Shown: piece after piece, positions 21,295 through 31,694 of the stretch | Numbering within the stretch: the stretch's first letter is position 1 | How the letters are laid out: the number at the start of each line of letters is the position of its first letter | Source: Phyllosticta citriasiana | Lineage: Eukaryota; Ascomycota; Dothideomycetes; Botryosphaeriales; Phyllostictaceae | Direction of reading: 5' to 3' | Length of the DNA stretch: 64,000 bases | NCBI GenBank assembly: GCA_038021145.1 | Contig: JBBPHT010000008.1 | Coordinates: 186,001-250,000 of the forward strand | The notes under the pieces: model-generated | Told to the model about the DNA's origin: nothing | The model's database searches: none | What the model saw: only the letters and a program-made list of their open reading frames with translations | Program-made: the position numbers and the translations under genes

Positions 21295-21796
21295 TGAATG
21301 GAGAGGAGAAAATATCTGAAATGCAAGAAAAGCGTGCAAAGTATCGTCTGTCTTAACGGAAGCTCAATTATTCTTTTCGTTTTCCCATCAAGATGGGTGC
21401 AGAGAGTCGGTCGCCTTATAGATCAGGCCTGCTGGAGGAGCAGAGCGCGGAGAACAATGTCGACGCGAGAGCAATGAATGGAGTCGACTTGAACAATGTT
21501 CCAGAAAAGACACTTTTTCTCTTGCCCGAATACGCCAGCGCTCAAAGAGACGCTGCAGGATGCCCGCAGAAACAAAGAGAAGCCGCACCTCGAGACAAAG
21601 ACGATTGTGCAGACAGTGATTCGACGTTGCTCCGAGACTTGAACAATGGCATAGAATCGAATGCCAAACAATGAGTCGGCCTTCCATCGAGCCGATTCGA
21701 GCGCCGACGGCAAGCAGCAGAATCGATCGGCTCTTGTCGTCCATCGAAGCGCCTCGCGGATAGCTGCACCGCTCCCCAAATCTTTCGCTCTCTCTC
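21295..21796. other. Spacer with a possible small ORF
   Basis: This 502-nt spacer lies between the Cys-rich gene start and the cyclase-family gene stop. A plus-strand ATG frame at 21393-21674 encodes 93 mostly hydrophilic, acidic residues without similarity I recognise. It would be divergent from the Cys-rich gene. I do not call it a gene. Confidence 0.35.
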
Positions 21797-23205
21797 TTAG
21801 AAAATCGCCATGGCATTTGGCGGCGACGACACGCCGCCCGGCATGTTGAGCGGCATGGAAGCGACGAAAAATGTCCACCGACCCAGCTCGCGGCACGTGG
21901 CGGCTAGCGCTTCGAGGTCGAACAATTCGCCAATCGGCATGCCCCAGCCGGCGAGGAGGTATTGGTGGAGGAGGACGTCTTGGGCGGGGAAGACCTAATT
22001 GACATTAGCACGGGGAGGTGGGGTGAGTAACAGGATACATAGGGGACAAAGAGCAATGACGAGAAGAGACGCATTCGTAGTGAGAGGAAAAGAGGAAGAA
22101 GCAGAAGAGGAGGAGGAGGAGTAGAACAAAGAAAGACAACACAAACTCACCGAATCCCCCGCCACAGCCGCAAACCCCTTATCCCATAACCACGCCGCAA
22201 CCTCTTTCGTCCCCTCGACGCCCGCAAAACGCGGTGCCTCGTTCGCTGCAAAGGCCTCTTTCGGCGCGCGACTCATCCCGTGCCACTCGCCCGTCACGCC
22301 CACCCTCACGAACAAGATGTCGCCCCGCTCAAACACGATCCCGCTCTCCTCTGCTATCGCGTGCATCGTCGACAGCGGGATGGCGTGCGATGAGAAAGCC
22401 GAGCACTCGATCCCGTGCTTTGCGGCGTAGGTTGCGTAGTCGATGAGGACGCCGCGGCCTGTAAAGCGTCGGCGAGAGTTCTGAGCTGGCCGTATGATCT
22501 GATCTGGCTGTGTTCTTCTCTGGATGGGGCAAGACATACCTGCTATGCCCTCGCTCGCCCAGTGCTGTATGCCAATGCGATCACTGCTGCGATCCAATAT
22601 CTCAGCGGCCGTCGTGCCGCCGTAGAAGAGACGGGCCTGCGGGTTTTCGCCTTGCGACGCGTCGCCGGGCTGCGAGAAATGACGCAGACCGTCCCACTGG
22701 CTGCTTTGCTCTACATGCCAGTGAGCGTTGTCAGCTGCCAATCCATTGCATCTTCCCTTAAGATTTAAATGCTGGTCAAGGTAAGGCCTTATACTCACGA
22801 GGATTAAACTCATACACATCATCAAACGCCATAGTCTCCTCCTCCTCCTCCTCCCCATTTCCTTTCCCTTTCCCTTTCTCTTTTCCTTTCTCTTTCTCCC
22901 CTTCCCCTTCCCCACCCGCCCTCTCTCCCCCCTGACCCCCTTCCTTTTCCTCCCCTTCCTCGCCTCCAAGAGCCAACGCCACAATATGGTGCCGCGCCTG
23001 CTTCCGCCCAAACGCCGCACACTCGAGCTTCGTCATCTCCTCAATTGAGCCCGACACGGCGGCCGGTGCGGATCTGCGACGAGGCGGCAGCCGCGACGAC
23101 CGCGGGTGTCAGCAGCGCGAGACGGCCTGGGCCTTCGGCGTGTGAGGAGGGCGGGTGCGGCCAGTGGCGGTAGGGAGGCGCTGCTGGTGCTGGGGTGGTG
23201 GACAT
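21797..23205 (-). pseudogene. Cyclase-family (kynurenine formamidase-like) hydrolase with apparent frameshift
   Basis: Minus-strand exons are 22799-23205, 22540-22710, 22151-22458 and 21797-21994. The family is the metal-dependent putative cyclase/kynurenine-formamidase fold: FNPQQSSQWDGLRHFS (metal-site region), IGIQHWASEGIAGRGVLIDY, ERGDILFVRVG, VAAWLWDKGFAAVAGDS, LLAGWGMPIGELFDLE, MPLNMPGGVSSPPNAMAIF. Exon 1 starts at 23205 and reads in family register to RTGRRVGLN, then hits TGA. The family continues one base out of register (EMTKLECAAFGRKQARHH), so the exon sum is one nucleotide over a whole number of codons. One surplus A in about 23042-23046 explains it. A shorter in-frame product from ATG 23036 (304 residues) would lack the N-terminal ~50 residues. 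A Glu/Gly/Lys-rich insert of about 45 residues interrupts the domain. The cause may be a mutation, an assembly error or an N-truncated gene. Confidence 0.78.
22834..22972. repeat. Low-complexity polypyrimidine/polypurine tract inside the cyclase-family gene
   Basis: About 140 nt almost purely C/T on the plus strand (A/G on the coding strand). It includes degenerate CCTTTCC units and encodes a Glu/Gly/Lys-rich insert in the middle of the enzyme domain. It stays in frame with the downstream conserved block. Confidence 0.85.
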
Positions 23206-24117
23206 TTTTGAGGGGGGGTTTGAGGGTGAAGGGGGTGGAGTGGAGAGTCAATGATAGGTGGGCGATTGATTGATTGATGGATGGCTTGGTTGCGCGATGC
23301 GTGGAGATGGACTGGGCGGCAATGACAGCGTGACTGACCGTGTGAGAGGAAGACGAGAGGAAAAGCCACAACGACAGAACAAACGGCAAAGAAGAGATGA
23401 CCCAGCGACACTCAAGTACCAGAAAGACCAGCTTGCTGGATATGTAAGTATGTACGCGTGCATGCATGCATGGATGCATTCAACGCCCACACTTCCCTCT
23501 CAAGGTCGATCGCGTTATACCCACATACAAACCCACAGTCCAACCCACCAAACCAACCAAACCACACCTCCCTCCTCACACCCCCACCCGCCCACATCTG
23601 CTGAAACGTCAATCTACGTACTCACACGACGCACCGCACATACATACGAACAGTGGGTGAGCAGAGCGTGCGGGGCAGGCAACAAACGAGCGAACAAGTG
23701 ATCAACATGGCACAGCAGCCCCCAACCACCGCCCCACACTCTTGGATGCCACTGACAGCCGGACAACCAAGTTCCGATCTAAAACAGTAGTGAGCGCTAC
23801 TATCATGGCGTTTGTGTGTGGTCGCTAGAAGAGGTGTCGTGTGGGAGGGACGAGGGTTCGCGGAGGCGGGAGCGAGATGCGCGGATGCGTCGATGCGTTG
23901 ATGCTTCGTCGTTGATGCTGTGGGTCGGTCAGCCTGTCAATCGGCGGACCGAGTGAGTGTGGTTGGGGCCTTGGAAACGCGTGTCGAGAATCTGATGCGT
24001 CGTCGCAAAAAGGTGGGTGATGTTGCAGGGGAAAGACGAGGCGGTGGGTCGCGTGGGAGAGTTGATAAGATACAATACAATTCATGAGTGAGGGACCGAG
24101 ACGTGAGCAACTGGGAG

Positions 24118-24123
<6 letters not shown>

Positions 24124-24152
<29 letters not shown>
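24124..24152. repeat. (GA)n microsatellite
   Basis: About 14 GA dinucleotides in the spacer between the cyclase-family gene and TRM3. Confidence 0.9.
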
Positions 24153-24155
<3 letters not shown>

Positions 24156-24402
24156 CCAAAAACCTTGGGATTCGAAAATGGGAAAAAAGAAATCAAACCA
24201 GACCTCGGACCGAGAGGCCGGAGCTCTTCTGTTGCAGATGCCTGAATGGGCTTCATGACGCCGCCTTTCCTCCCAATTCACCACGCGATCCAACAGGGGA
24301 TGATTGGGGTTCCGGTGAGAAAATGATGTAGGTTCTTTGGTTTTATACGTGCGTATAGTGAGTTCAACCAGCATAGGGCACACCGTGTGCCAGATTGTTG
24401 TC

Positions 24403-24435
24403 GCTACCTACCTACCTACCTACCTACCTACCTAC
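24403..24435. repeat. (CTAC)n microsatellite
   Basis: About eight CTAC tetranucleotides lying about 55 nt beyond the TRM3 stop codon. Confidence 0.9.
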
Positions 24436-24488
24436 AAGATCAGATGCGGCGAACAACCTCCTCGTCGCGCCATACGTGCTCTACTCAT

Positions 24489-27400
24489 CTATACGACCTC
24501 ATCTCTCACTCCTTCCTCGCCCTTGCTCTTCCCATAATGCAACCGCTGCCACTCGTAAAGCACGACCGCCGCCGCCGTCTGCACATTCAAGCTGCGCGTC
24601 ACGCCGACCTGGCGTATTTCGACGCAGTCATCGCACTCAGCCAGCACGTCGGCGGGAATGCCCTCGCGCTCGCTCCCCATGACTAGCACGCAGCGCTGTT
24701 TCAACACATCCCTTGTTCGCTCGCCATCTGCACCCAACACCACGCTGCGGTCCGTTTGCTCGACGCCCACGACCGCGTACCCTTGCGCCTTTTGCGCGCG
24801 GAGGAAGACGGGAAGTTGAGCTGGCGGCGTCGCGGCCACGGGGATGTGCGATTGCGAGGATACGGCGACTGAGATGAAGTCTTTGTCCAAGATTGTGTCC
24901 AGCGTGCGTAGGTGTAGCGCCGCACAGCCGAAGATTTCTGCCAGGCGTGACAGGCCGCCAAGGTTGTACGGATTGTCGATGAGGGAGCCGATCAGGATGA
25001 CGGGTGTTGGGCGCGCGCTGTTAGTGTTGGAGGAGAGCGATGGAGGTGCTAGCAGTGCGTTTTGCCACGCTTGGCCTTTGGTTTGGAGGAAGTTTGTCGA
25101 AGGTGCTGGCGCAGCAGCTGGTGGTGGACGGGAGGCGACGTCTAGGGTGATGCTAGCGGCACTGGTTGCGTCGGTTGAGGGAGAAGAGACGTTCATGACC
25201 AGCTTCTGGTCTCCCATGGTCAGGCGTGGAGCCAAGTATTTGCCATGGGCATCGTTGGTGTCCTCGTGAAAGATGGCACGAAAGTCATCCATGGAGACGG
25301 TACGAGGTTCAGCTGGTTCAGAATCGAGATACTTGCCCTGAAACAGCGTGGACAGGTTGCAATCTCTCACCGGGTCAAACCACTCAAGCGTGCGGTCTGG
25401 AGGCGGCGTCGAGTACTTGTCTAGAGAGCGAATGTGCCGATTCAATGCTGCAAACACCGGGTTCTCAATGAGCCTCTTCCAACCCTTTGCTGCGGCGTGG
25501 TCCCACAAAGGAAGAAACGACCACTGAGATTCGTGTCGGATAACGATCTTGTGGCTGGCTGCGTACGGCACCAGAACCGTCATCAGCTTCAGCGCAAATT
25601 CTTCGTCCGAGTCCCAGAGGCGCGCAACAATCATGGCAAGTTTCATGACAGACGCGAGGAACTTGGGGTTTGTGTGGTCATCGGTGTCCAATAATTCGAG
25701 CAGCCGGTTGCGAAGATTCCGTCGGGGGACGTAAATTGTTGAAATGCTCCACTCGAGCAGGAACCTGTACCGCGGCAGTGGCTCGATGGCGAGTATCTTG
25801 AGAAACGCCTCGAGCTTTTTGGATACCTCTTCGTCACACAGGCTCGACAAAGCAAGGCCTTGGAGGAGAATCAGAGTCTGAAGCTGCGTCGACTCTTTCC
25901 ATTTGCTGACCATGGGAATGGGCATTTTTTGGTGGATCCACGGGTCCATCAATCTCTCAACGATGCGCATCGCCATGGGACGGTCGGATTCGCGGAGACG
26001 GTTGAGCATATCAAACACATAGGCATAGCCACACGCTTCGGTGGGACCGTAGTAGTACTCGTAGGTGCAGTGTGGAACCAGAGCCGAAAGCTTACCGGCG
26101 ACAGCGGCCTCAAGCAGCAACTCCATCTTTGGTGATGGAGGCTTGCTGGCAAAACGAACCACGAAGTCTTCAAGTGGAAGCCAACTGCATGCTTCGGGGA
26201 CCTTGAAGTATGCTCTTCTCACGGCCTTGGCCAAGGGTGTGAGCACAAAGATGCGGCTTTCGGAAAAATCGAAAAAGTCGGACAGTGCTCCAGAGAGGAG
26301 CGTCTGAGTATCTTCGGACGCAGCCTGCAGGATTTTCGGATGGTAAAAGAGCTCTGGAAGCTGCATGAGAGCAGTCCGGGAGTATTCTTGTCGCTCCATT
26401 TCGTCCCAAATGTCTTCGAGCGCCACGTGAAGATCTTGGGGGTCCAAGTCCGCTCCACTAACGATTATCCTGCGGATGTAATTACAGGCATCAATGAGGC
26501 CGCTGTCATGCAAGCACTTGTGCCTGGTGTCTTGCAGAAGCTGTAAAAACGTTTTGAGTGATGGCTGAGAGCCGGCAGGAACTTTGAAAGCACCAATGCG
26601 TTCAACGAAAATGTTGCCAACTTCTGGACCAGCCTTGTTACCAGACGACGAAGTTATCAGTTCTAGGCTCCTCTTTTTTCGCAACTCATCCCATCTGGTT
26701 TTCAAGAGACTGTAGCCAGGGACAGTGGCGAGGACCGCAGGCTCATCTCTGGCAGATTCATCAATCATGACAGATGCTGCAGCAGTGGCAAAGTCGCGAA
26801 CGACTTCTGGAAGACCGGTCTGCATGGCGACTTGCACGAGAAGAGGGATGTCTTGAGCATGGAGGCGTGTTCGCTGGCCCATGCCGTCCAGAATGCCTTG
26901 CAAGCAGTAGGAGTGAGCGTGCTGAAACAGTCTCTTTCCTTTTTCACGGAGAAAAGACAGAGTCGCTCGCGCATACTTTTGGCAGTCGGTCTCGTTCCCG
27001 CAGCTCTGGAGTAGACGTCGAATGTATGCACTGAGAAGCTCTCCGTGGCGGCATCGAACATCCTCCCGAGTCCTGGATATACTACCTGTGAAAAGCCAGC
27101 CTTGAGTAGCCCATGGCAACAGTGACGTGACCAAAAAGTTCTCAAAGACAGCGGTAGCAGAGGTCGGCATTGGCATCAACTCGTCCAAAATCTGATTGCC
27201 AATCATTTTGCGGATGCCGTCTTGCACCGAAGTGCTCAAAGCTGCGCTCAAGAGCGTGACTATCCAAGTGGGATGGACCTGTGATCCCCAAGCCAGAGCA
27301 CGAAGATCCGGCAGACAAGCTTCTACTTGGTTGAGGTACCTTCCGAGGATCATAGTCTCGAACAAGGTGCAGTATCGCGTATAGTCAGTCTCAAAGGTTG

Positions 27401-28443
27401 GGGCTTTGGCGCCCGCGACATACTCATGCACATCTTGCTGCCGGTCTTGGACGAAGCCAACAGAGGCGCGAAGAATGAAAAGACAATACTTGCGCTGCTC
27501 GGAGAATCCTTCTACCAGCCCCTTCTGCAGAAATGCCCAGTACTCGTCTTGCTCCAGGATCTTGACCGAGGGTCCGAGCTCTCCGCCAAGGGAGAACCAT
27601 CTGAACCAGACATGGAAGGCTGAGAGAAAAAAGCGAGAATCTGCAGAGGAGAGGAGATCCTTGATGCGAGACCAAATGACTGGACCTGAAGGACCTTGAA
27701 TGGGGCCAAAGACGTCGAGATCGTCATCAGAGGAGACATTCAGCGAGACTTTAGTTGTGCGGACAGAGTAAAAGGCAGCGGAAAGGACATCTCGACTGGC
27801 ATCTGAAATCTCTTGTGACTGCGCGCCCAAGAAAACAAGCAGGGCTTGCAAAAGATTTACCGACAGTTCGCAAGGATCTTCAGAGAGAAAACAAAACTTG
27901 AAAAAATCAAGGTATTTCAGCAGACGACCGTTATCCAAAGGGTTGTCGTCTGAGGGTTGCCGGGATGCAGTGGACGAGGGTGGCACGGCCAATTGGTTGG
28001 AGTGGTAAAAGGCTAGGGCAGATCGGGCAAGGTCGCGGCCGATAGAGGAGACAAGCTGGTTGGCCAATAGTGGGTCGCGGGCACAAATATCGATGGTCTG
28101 CTGGTTGGAGTCGGAGTGGCAGATGGTCTCGAGAAGCAGTTGCAAAAAAAGAGACCTGGCGTGGGTCGCGTCGCCGTGCTGCCGGTGGTAGTTTCAGCCA
28201 CGGCGAAACCGCAAAGAAAGGGTCTTGCTGCTCACGTCAGGCGAGATGGCTCACCTCGGGGCATTGCTGTAGCAACTCGGCAGCCAGACGGACAGTAGCA
28301 AAGTCCAAGTGACCGTGCAGAGCGCGGCCGTAAAGGTCCGCAACCAGGTCGGCCAGGGCGTCGAGGCGCTCGTGGGGCGGCAGGCGAAGGAGCAAGAGAT
28401 GAGCGGCGCCTCGCTCCAACGGCGCAGGTGGTGAGGCGGCCAT
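24489..28443 (-). CDS. TRM3: tRNA (guanosine-18-2'-O)-methyltransferase TRM3
   Basis: Two exons, 28255-28443 and 24489-28178, join in phase to give 1292 residues, near the size of yeast Trm3 (1436) and human TARBP1. The enzyme methylates the 2'-OH of G18 in the D-loop of cytoplasmic tRNAs using S-adenosylmethionine. The first ~1100 residues are a helical, largely featureless region typical of this family. The C-terminal SPOUT domain starts near residue 1120 and has the three SpoU motifs in order: LIDNPYNLGGLSR (about 1130-1141), VLVMGSEREGIP (about 1227-1238) and TRSLNVQTAAAVVLYEW (about 1257-1273), which form the trefoil knot and SAM site. Exon 1 ends at PE and exon 2 resumes HGDATHARSLF, a junction typical of fungal TRM3. 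It shares a 578-nt divergent promoter region with the kinesin gene. Confidence 0.93.
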
Positions 28444-29021
28444 GGGCGGCGTGAAACAAACAGCGGGCTGAGCGAGAGACGGAATGCTGAGGAAACGGGA
28501 GTGTTTCCTGGGGGGGCCTGCGAGGGAATCCCTTGGTTGCTGTCAGGGTACTGTCAGGTCACTGTCAATGCACCAGAGTCAACAAAGGAGGACGGGAAGT
28601 TGGGACATGATAAGACAACACTAACCGGCCGACAGAAGAAAAAAAAAAAAAAAAAAACTCGACGCCGACGACAACGACGACCGACCGACATCCCCTTCTC
28701 ACGGCCGCACCGCAAATTTCTGGTGGTGCACTTGACGCTCTTTGCACCGCGCGCGCCCCGAACCGGCGCATCATCGCATCCCCCGGGCGATCGTTGCCCC
28801 CGCCGCCTTGCCCGATCGGGTAATGAGTAAACCAAACACCTGCGCCCGCCTCCCACATGTACCCGCTTCTTCAACTCCGCTCGCGCCGGCTCCGAAAGCA
28901 CTGCTGTGATCTTCTGGAAGTCACCATGGACCCCAGAGCCTATCGTGGCCTTGCCTCTTCTACTGCCTCGTCCCCGTCGCTGCGCGCAAACACTCCACAC
29001 CAGACCACCACCACCACCACC
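28444..29021. promoter_or_regulatory. Divergent promoter region TRM3 / kinesin
   Basis: This 578-nt spacer lies between the TRM3 start (-) and the kinesin start (+). It contains an A-run at about 28638-28657, which may act as a nucleosome-depleting poly(dA:dT) tract. Two in-frame ATGs upstream of the chosen kinesin start (28857 and 28926) fall inside it. No other gene is seen. Confidence 0.5.
28638..28657. repeat. Poly(A) tract
   Basis: About 19-20 A residues midway in the divergent TRM3/kinesin promoter; possibly a nucleosome-excluding element. Confidence 0.85.
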
Positions 29022-30840
29022 ATGTCCGACAGCGGAAATGTCAAGGTCGTTGTCCGCGTCCGCGGCTTCGTCAAGCGAGGTATTTTCGTCTCTCCTCCTT
29101 CTCTCGTCCACGCTGACACGCCCAGAACTCGAGCGCGGCGCAGAATGCCTCGTTCGCATGGACCCCCAGACCCAGGAGACGATCCTGTTGCCGCCGGGCG
29201 ACAACGACGCCGCCAACTCGCGCACGAGCACGCGAAAGATTACAGAGGAGAAGAAGTTCATCTTCGACAAGTCGTTTTGGTCCCACGACAATGTCGACCC
29301 GCACTTCGCCAAGCAAGAAGACGTCTACAACTCCTTTGGCGGCGAGTTCCTGAACCACAACTTTGAGGGATACCACACTTGCATTTTTGCGTACGGCCAG
29401 ACGGGATCTGGCAAGAGTTATACCATGATGGGCACCCCGGACCAGCCTGGCCTGATTCCGCGCACCTGTCACGAACTTTTTGACCGCATCCAAAACGACC
29501 CGACCCCCAACACCACCTACTCCGTCCACGTATCCTACTTTGAAGTCTACAATGAGCACGTCCGTGACCTGCTGGCCCACCGCACAAATCCTGCCGTATA
29601 TCTCAAGATCCGCGAATCGCAAACAGACGGCGTCTATGTACAAGGTCTCTCGGAAGCACCCGTCAAGAGCTATGTTGATGTTGCGCGTCTCATGCGGACT
29701 GGCGATTTGAACCGAACCACAGCCTCGACCAAGATGAATGACACATCTTCGCGATCTCACGCCGTGTTTACAATCCATCTCAAGCAAATGCAGCATTCTC
29801 TGTTGACGGACGAGACGATTGAGCGCAGTGCGCGCATGCGCCTCGTCGACTTGGCTGGTTCCGAGCGCGTCAAGACGACCGAAGCCACTGGCCAGCGGCT
29901 CGTCGAAGGAGGCAAGATCAACAAATCCCTAACCACTCTGGGGCGCGTCATAGCCGCCCTGGCCCACAACGGCAGCACTGGTCCCACTTCTGACACGCGG
30001 CGGCGCAGCAGCGCAGGAAAGAAAAAGGAATTGGTGCCGTACCGCGACAGCGTGCTCACCTGGATCCTCAAGGACAGCCTGGGAGGCAACAGCAAGACAG
30101 CCATGGTAGCCTGCATCGCCCCGGCCGACTACGACGAGACGCTGTCGACGCTGCGGTACGCCGACCAAGCGAAGCGCATCCGCACGCGCGCCACCATCAA
30201 CCAGGATTCGCTGTCGTCGGCGCAGCGCGATGCGCAAATCGCCGCCATGGCGGAGCAGATCCGCCAACTCCAAGTCTCGGTCAACGCGTCTGCACTTAGG
30301 CGTCAGCAGGCCGAAGCCGCCGAGCTGGAAGACTACCAGCGCCGTGTCGAGGTCATGCAGCGGCTTATGGAGGAGACGCGACAGGTGTCGGAAGCCAAAA
30401 TCAAGGCCCTCACGGCCGAAGTCGAGGAGCTGCGTCCCGTCAACGAGGCCCTGCGCGCCGAATCAGAAGCCCTGCGCCGCCACCTCACGCTCGCGCTGGG
30501 CGAGCTCAAAAACCCCATCGTCCTCCCGGTGCACATGGAAAACAACCACCACAACAACAGCACCTCCGGCGGCGACGCAGACGACGAGTACGAAAACGAC
30601 TCGGGCGTCGAGGCCGACTTTTACGCCGCCAGCGAGGAGGGAGCAAACGAGTACTACGAGTACGCCGACGTGGACGAGGCGCATGAGGCCCTGGCCGCCG
30701 AACTCCAGGCTAAGGCTGAGGTTTTTCTCAAAGATATTGGCGTTTTTCGGCGCAAGGTGCAGGATGACAATGATCGCTTTTCGGCGGCGTGGGATAGTCG
30801 CAGCGCTAGTCCGTCGAACGGACGGGAGAGGGACGTGTGA
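29022..30840 (+). CDS. Kinesin-3-type motor protein, short form
   Basis: Two exons, 29022-29079 and 29126-30840, join in phase to give 590 residues. A plus-end-directed microtubule motor of the kinesin-3 (Unc-104/KIF1) type. The motor domain spans residues ~5-400: ATP P-loop AYGQTGSGKSYTMMG, switch I NDTSSRSHAVF, switch II DLAGSERV, and the kinesin-3-like VPYRDSVLTWILKDSLGGNSKTAMVACIAPADYDETLSTLRYA. A coiled coil (about 420-510) and an acidic Asp/Glu/Tyr-rich tail follow. No FHA or PH domain is present, unlike the ~1600-residue Unc104 cargo motors; this fits the short fungal kinesin-3 subgroup (UncB/NcKin3-like), an inference from architecture. The usual VRVRPF strand reads VRVRGF. I take ATG 29022 (MSDSGNVKVVVRVRG); upstream in-frame ATGs at 28857 and 28926 precede non-conserved sequence. 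Confidence 0.9.
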
Positions 30841-31694
30841 TGGGTGTCGTTGTTGTTTGTGAAGGCACGGTTGGGGTAGCGTGGGGTGGGGCTTGATGTC
30901 CTTTTACACCTTCTCGGCTTTTGGAGTGATTCTTTTGTTGGAGGTGGAGATTTTGGATGAAGAGAGAGAAAGAGGGTGGTTGAGTAAACTGCTCGACTCT
31001 TGTTGATACATGCGCTGTTGTCGTGCCCATATCACTCGATCGCCGACGCCACAAAAGATTGCACATGCACGCCGACAGCTGTGGGTGGGAAGGGCTTTTC
31101 TTTTCTTGCATTCCTTGTCACTCTCCTAATCATCACATTACAAATCGCCGGCTTGTTGGATTGGATTGGATTGGATTGGATTGGATTGGATTCAATTGGC
31201 ATAGCAAGCGTATGAAGCGTTGTCGTCGTTACATGGCGAAAGATGGACAAGACAGGACGGGACAGGATGGGACGGGACAAACTCAGGGTCTGGGACTCAG
31301 GCAGTAGAAGAAGAAGAAGAAGAAGAAGAGTGAAAAAAAAAAACATGGTGGATCGAACACAGAGATGACAGACAGATGAATCCGAAGAAAGACGAAATGC
31401 TTTCTCTTTTTACCGTAGATTGCCAGGAAAGGAGACTGGAGGAAAGGAAGAGGCGTGGGGAGAAATAGTGTACTTTTCAAGGGTTTTTTTCTACCCTTCT
31501 TCTCCTTCTTTTTCTTCCAACAGTGACATTATGTCATTCTTCTCTAATTTCCTTTCACGAGAATAGAGACTGTCACAATGCAAAAATGATAAAAAATCAA
31601 TACCAGCGAATGAGGGGGTATGTAACCAAGTGAAGCACAAAAAGATCCAAAACCCCCCCCCCCCCCGAAAACTTCTCCCATCTCCGCACCCCCT
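30841..31694. other. Spacer between convergent kinesin and TopBP1-like genes
   Basis: This 854-nt region between convergent stops is rich in simple repeats: (GGATT)n at about 31157-31192, (AGA)n followed by an A-run at about 31304-31342, and a 14-nt C-run at about 31653-31666. I see no gene. Confidence 0.6.
31157..31192. repeat. (GGATT)n pentanucleotide repeat
   Basis: About seven GGATT units in the 3' flank of the kinesin gene. Confidence 0.9.

Larger units (their letters stand above)
23206..24488. other. 1.3-kb spacer with microsatellites
   Basis: The upstream region of the cyclase-family gene and the downstream region of TRM3. It has a (GA)n run at about 24124-24152 and a (CTAC)n run at about 24403-24435. 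Frames on both strands are short, repetitive and without family resemblance. I see no gene. Confidence 0.55.

Noticed and set aside
28857..29021. Longer kinesin start at 28857 or 28926
   Set aside because: The extra 55 or 32 residues are non-conserved low complexity; the motor begins naturally at the ATG at 29022.
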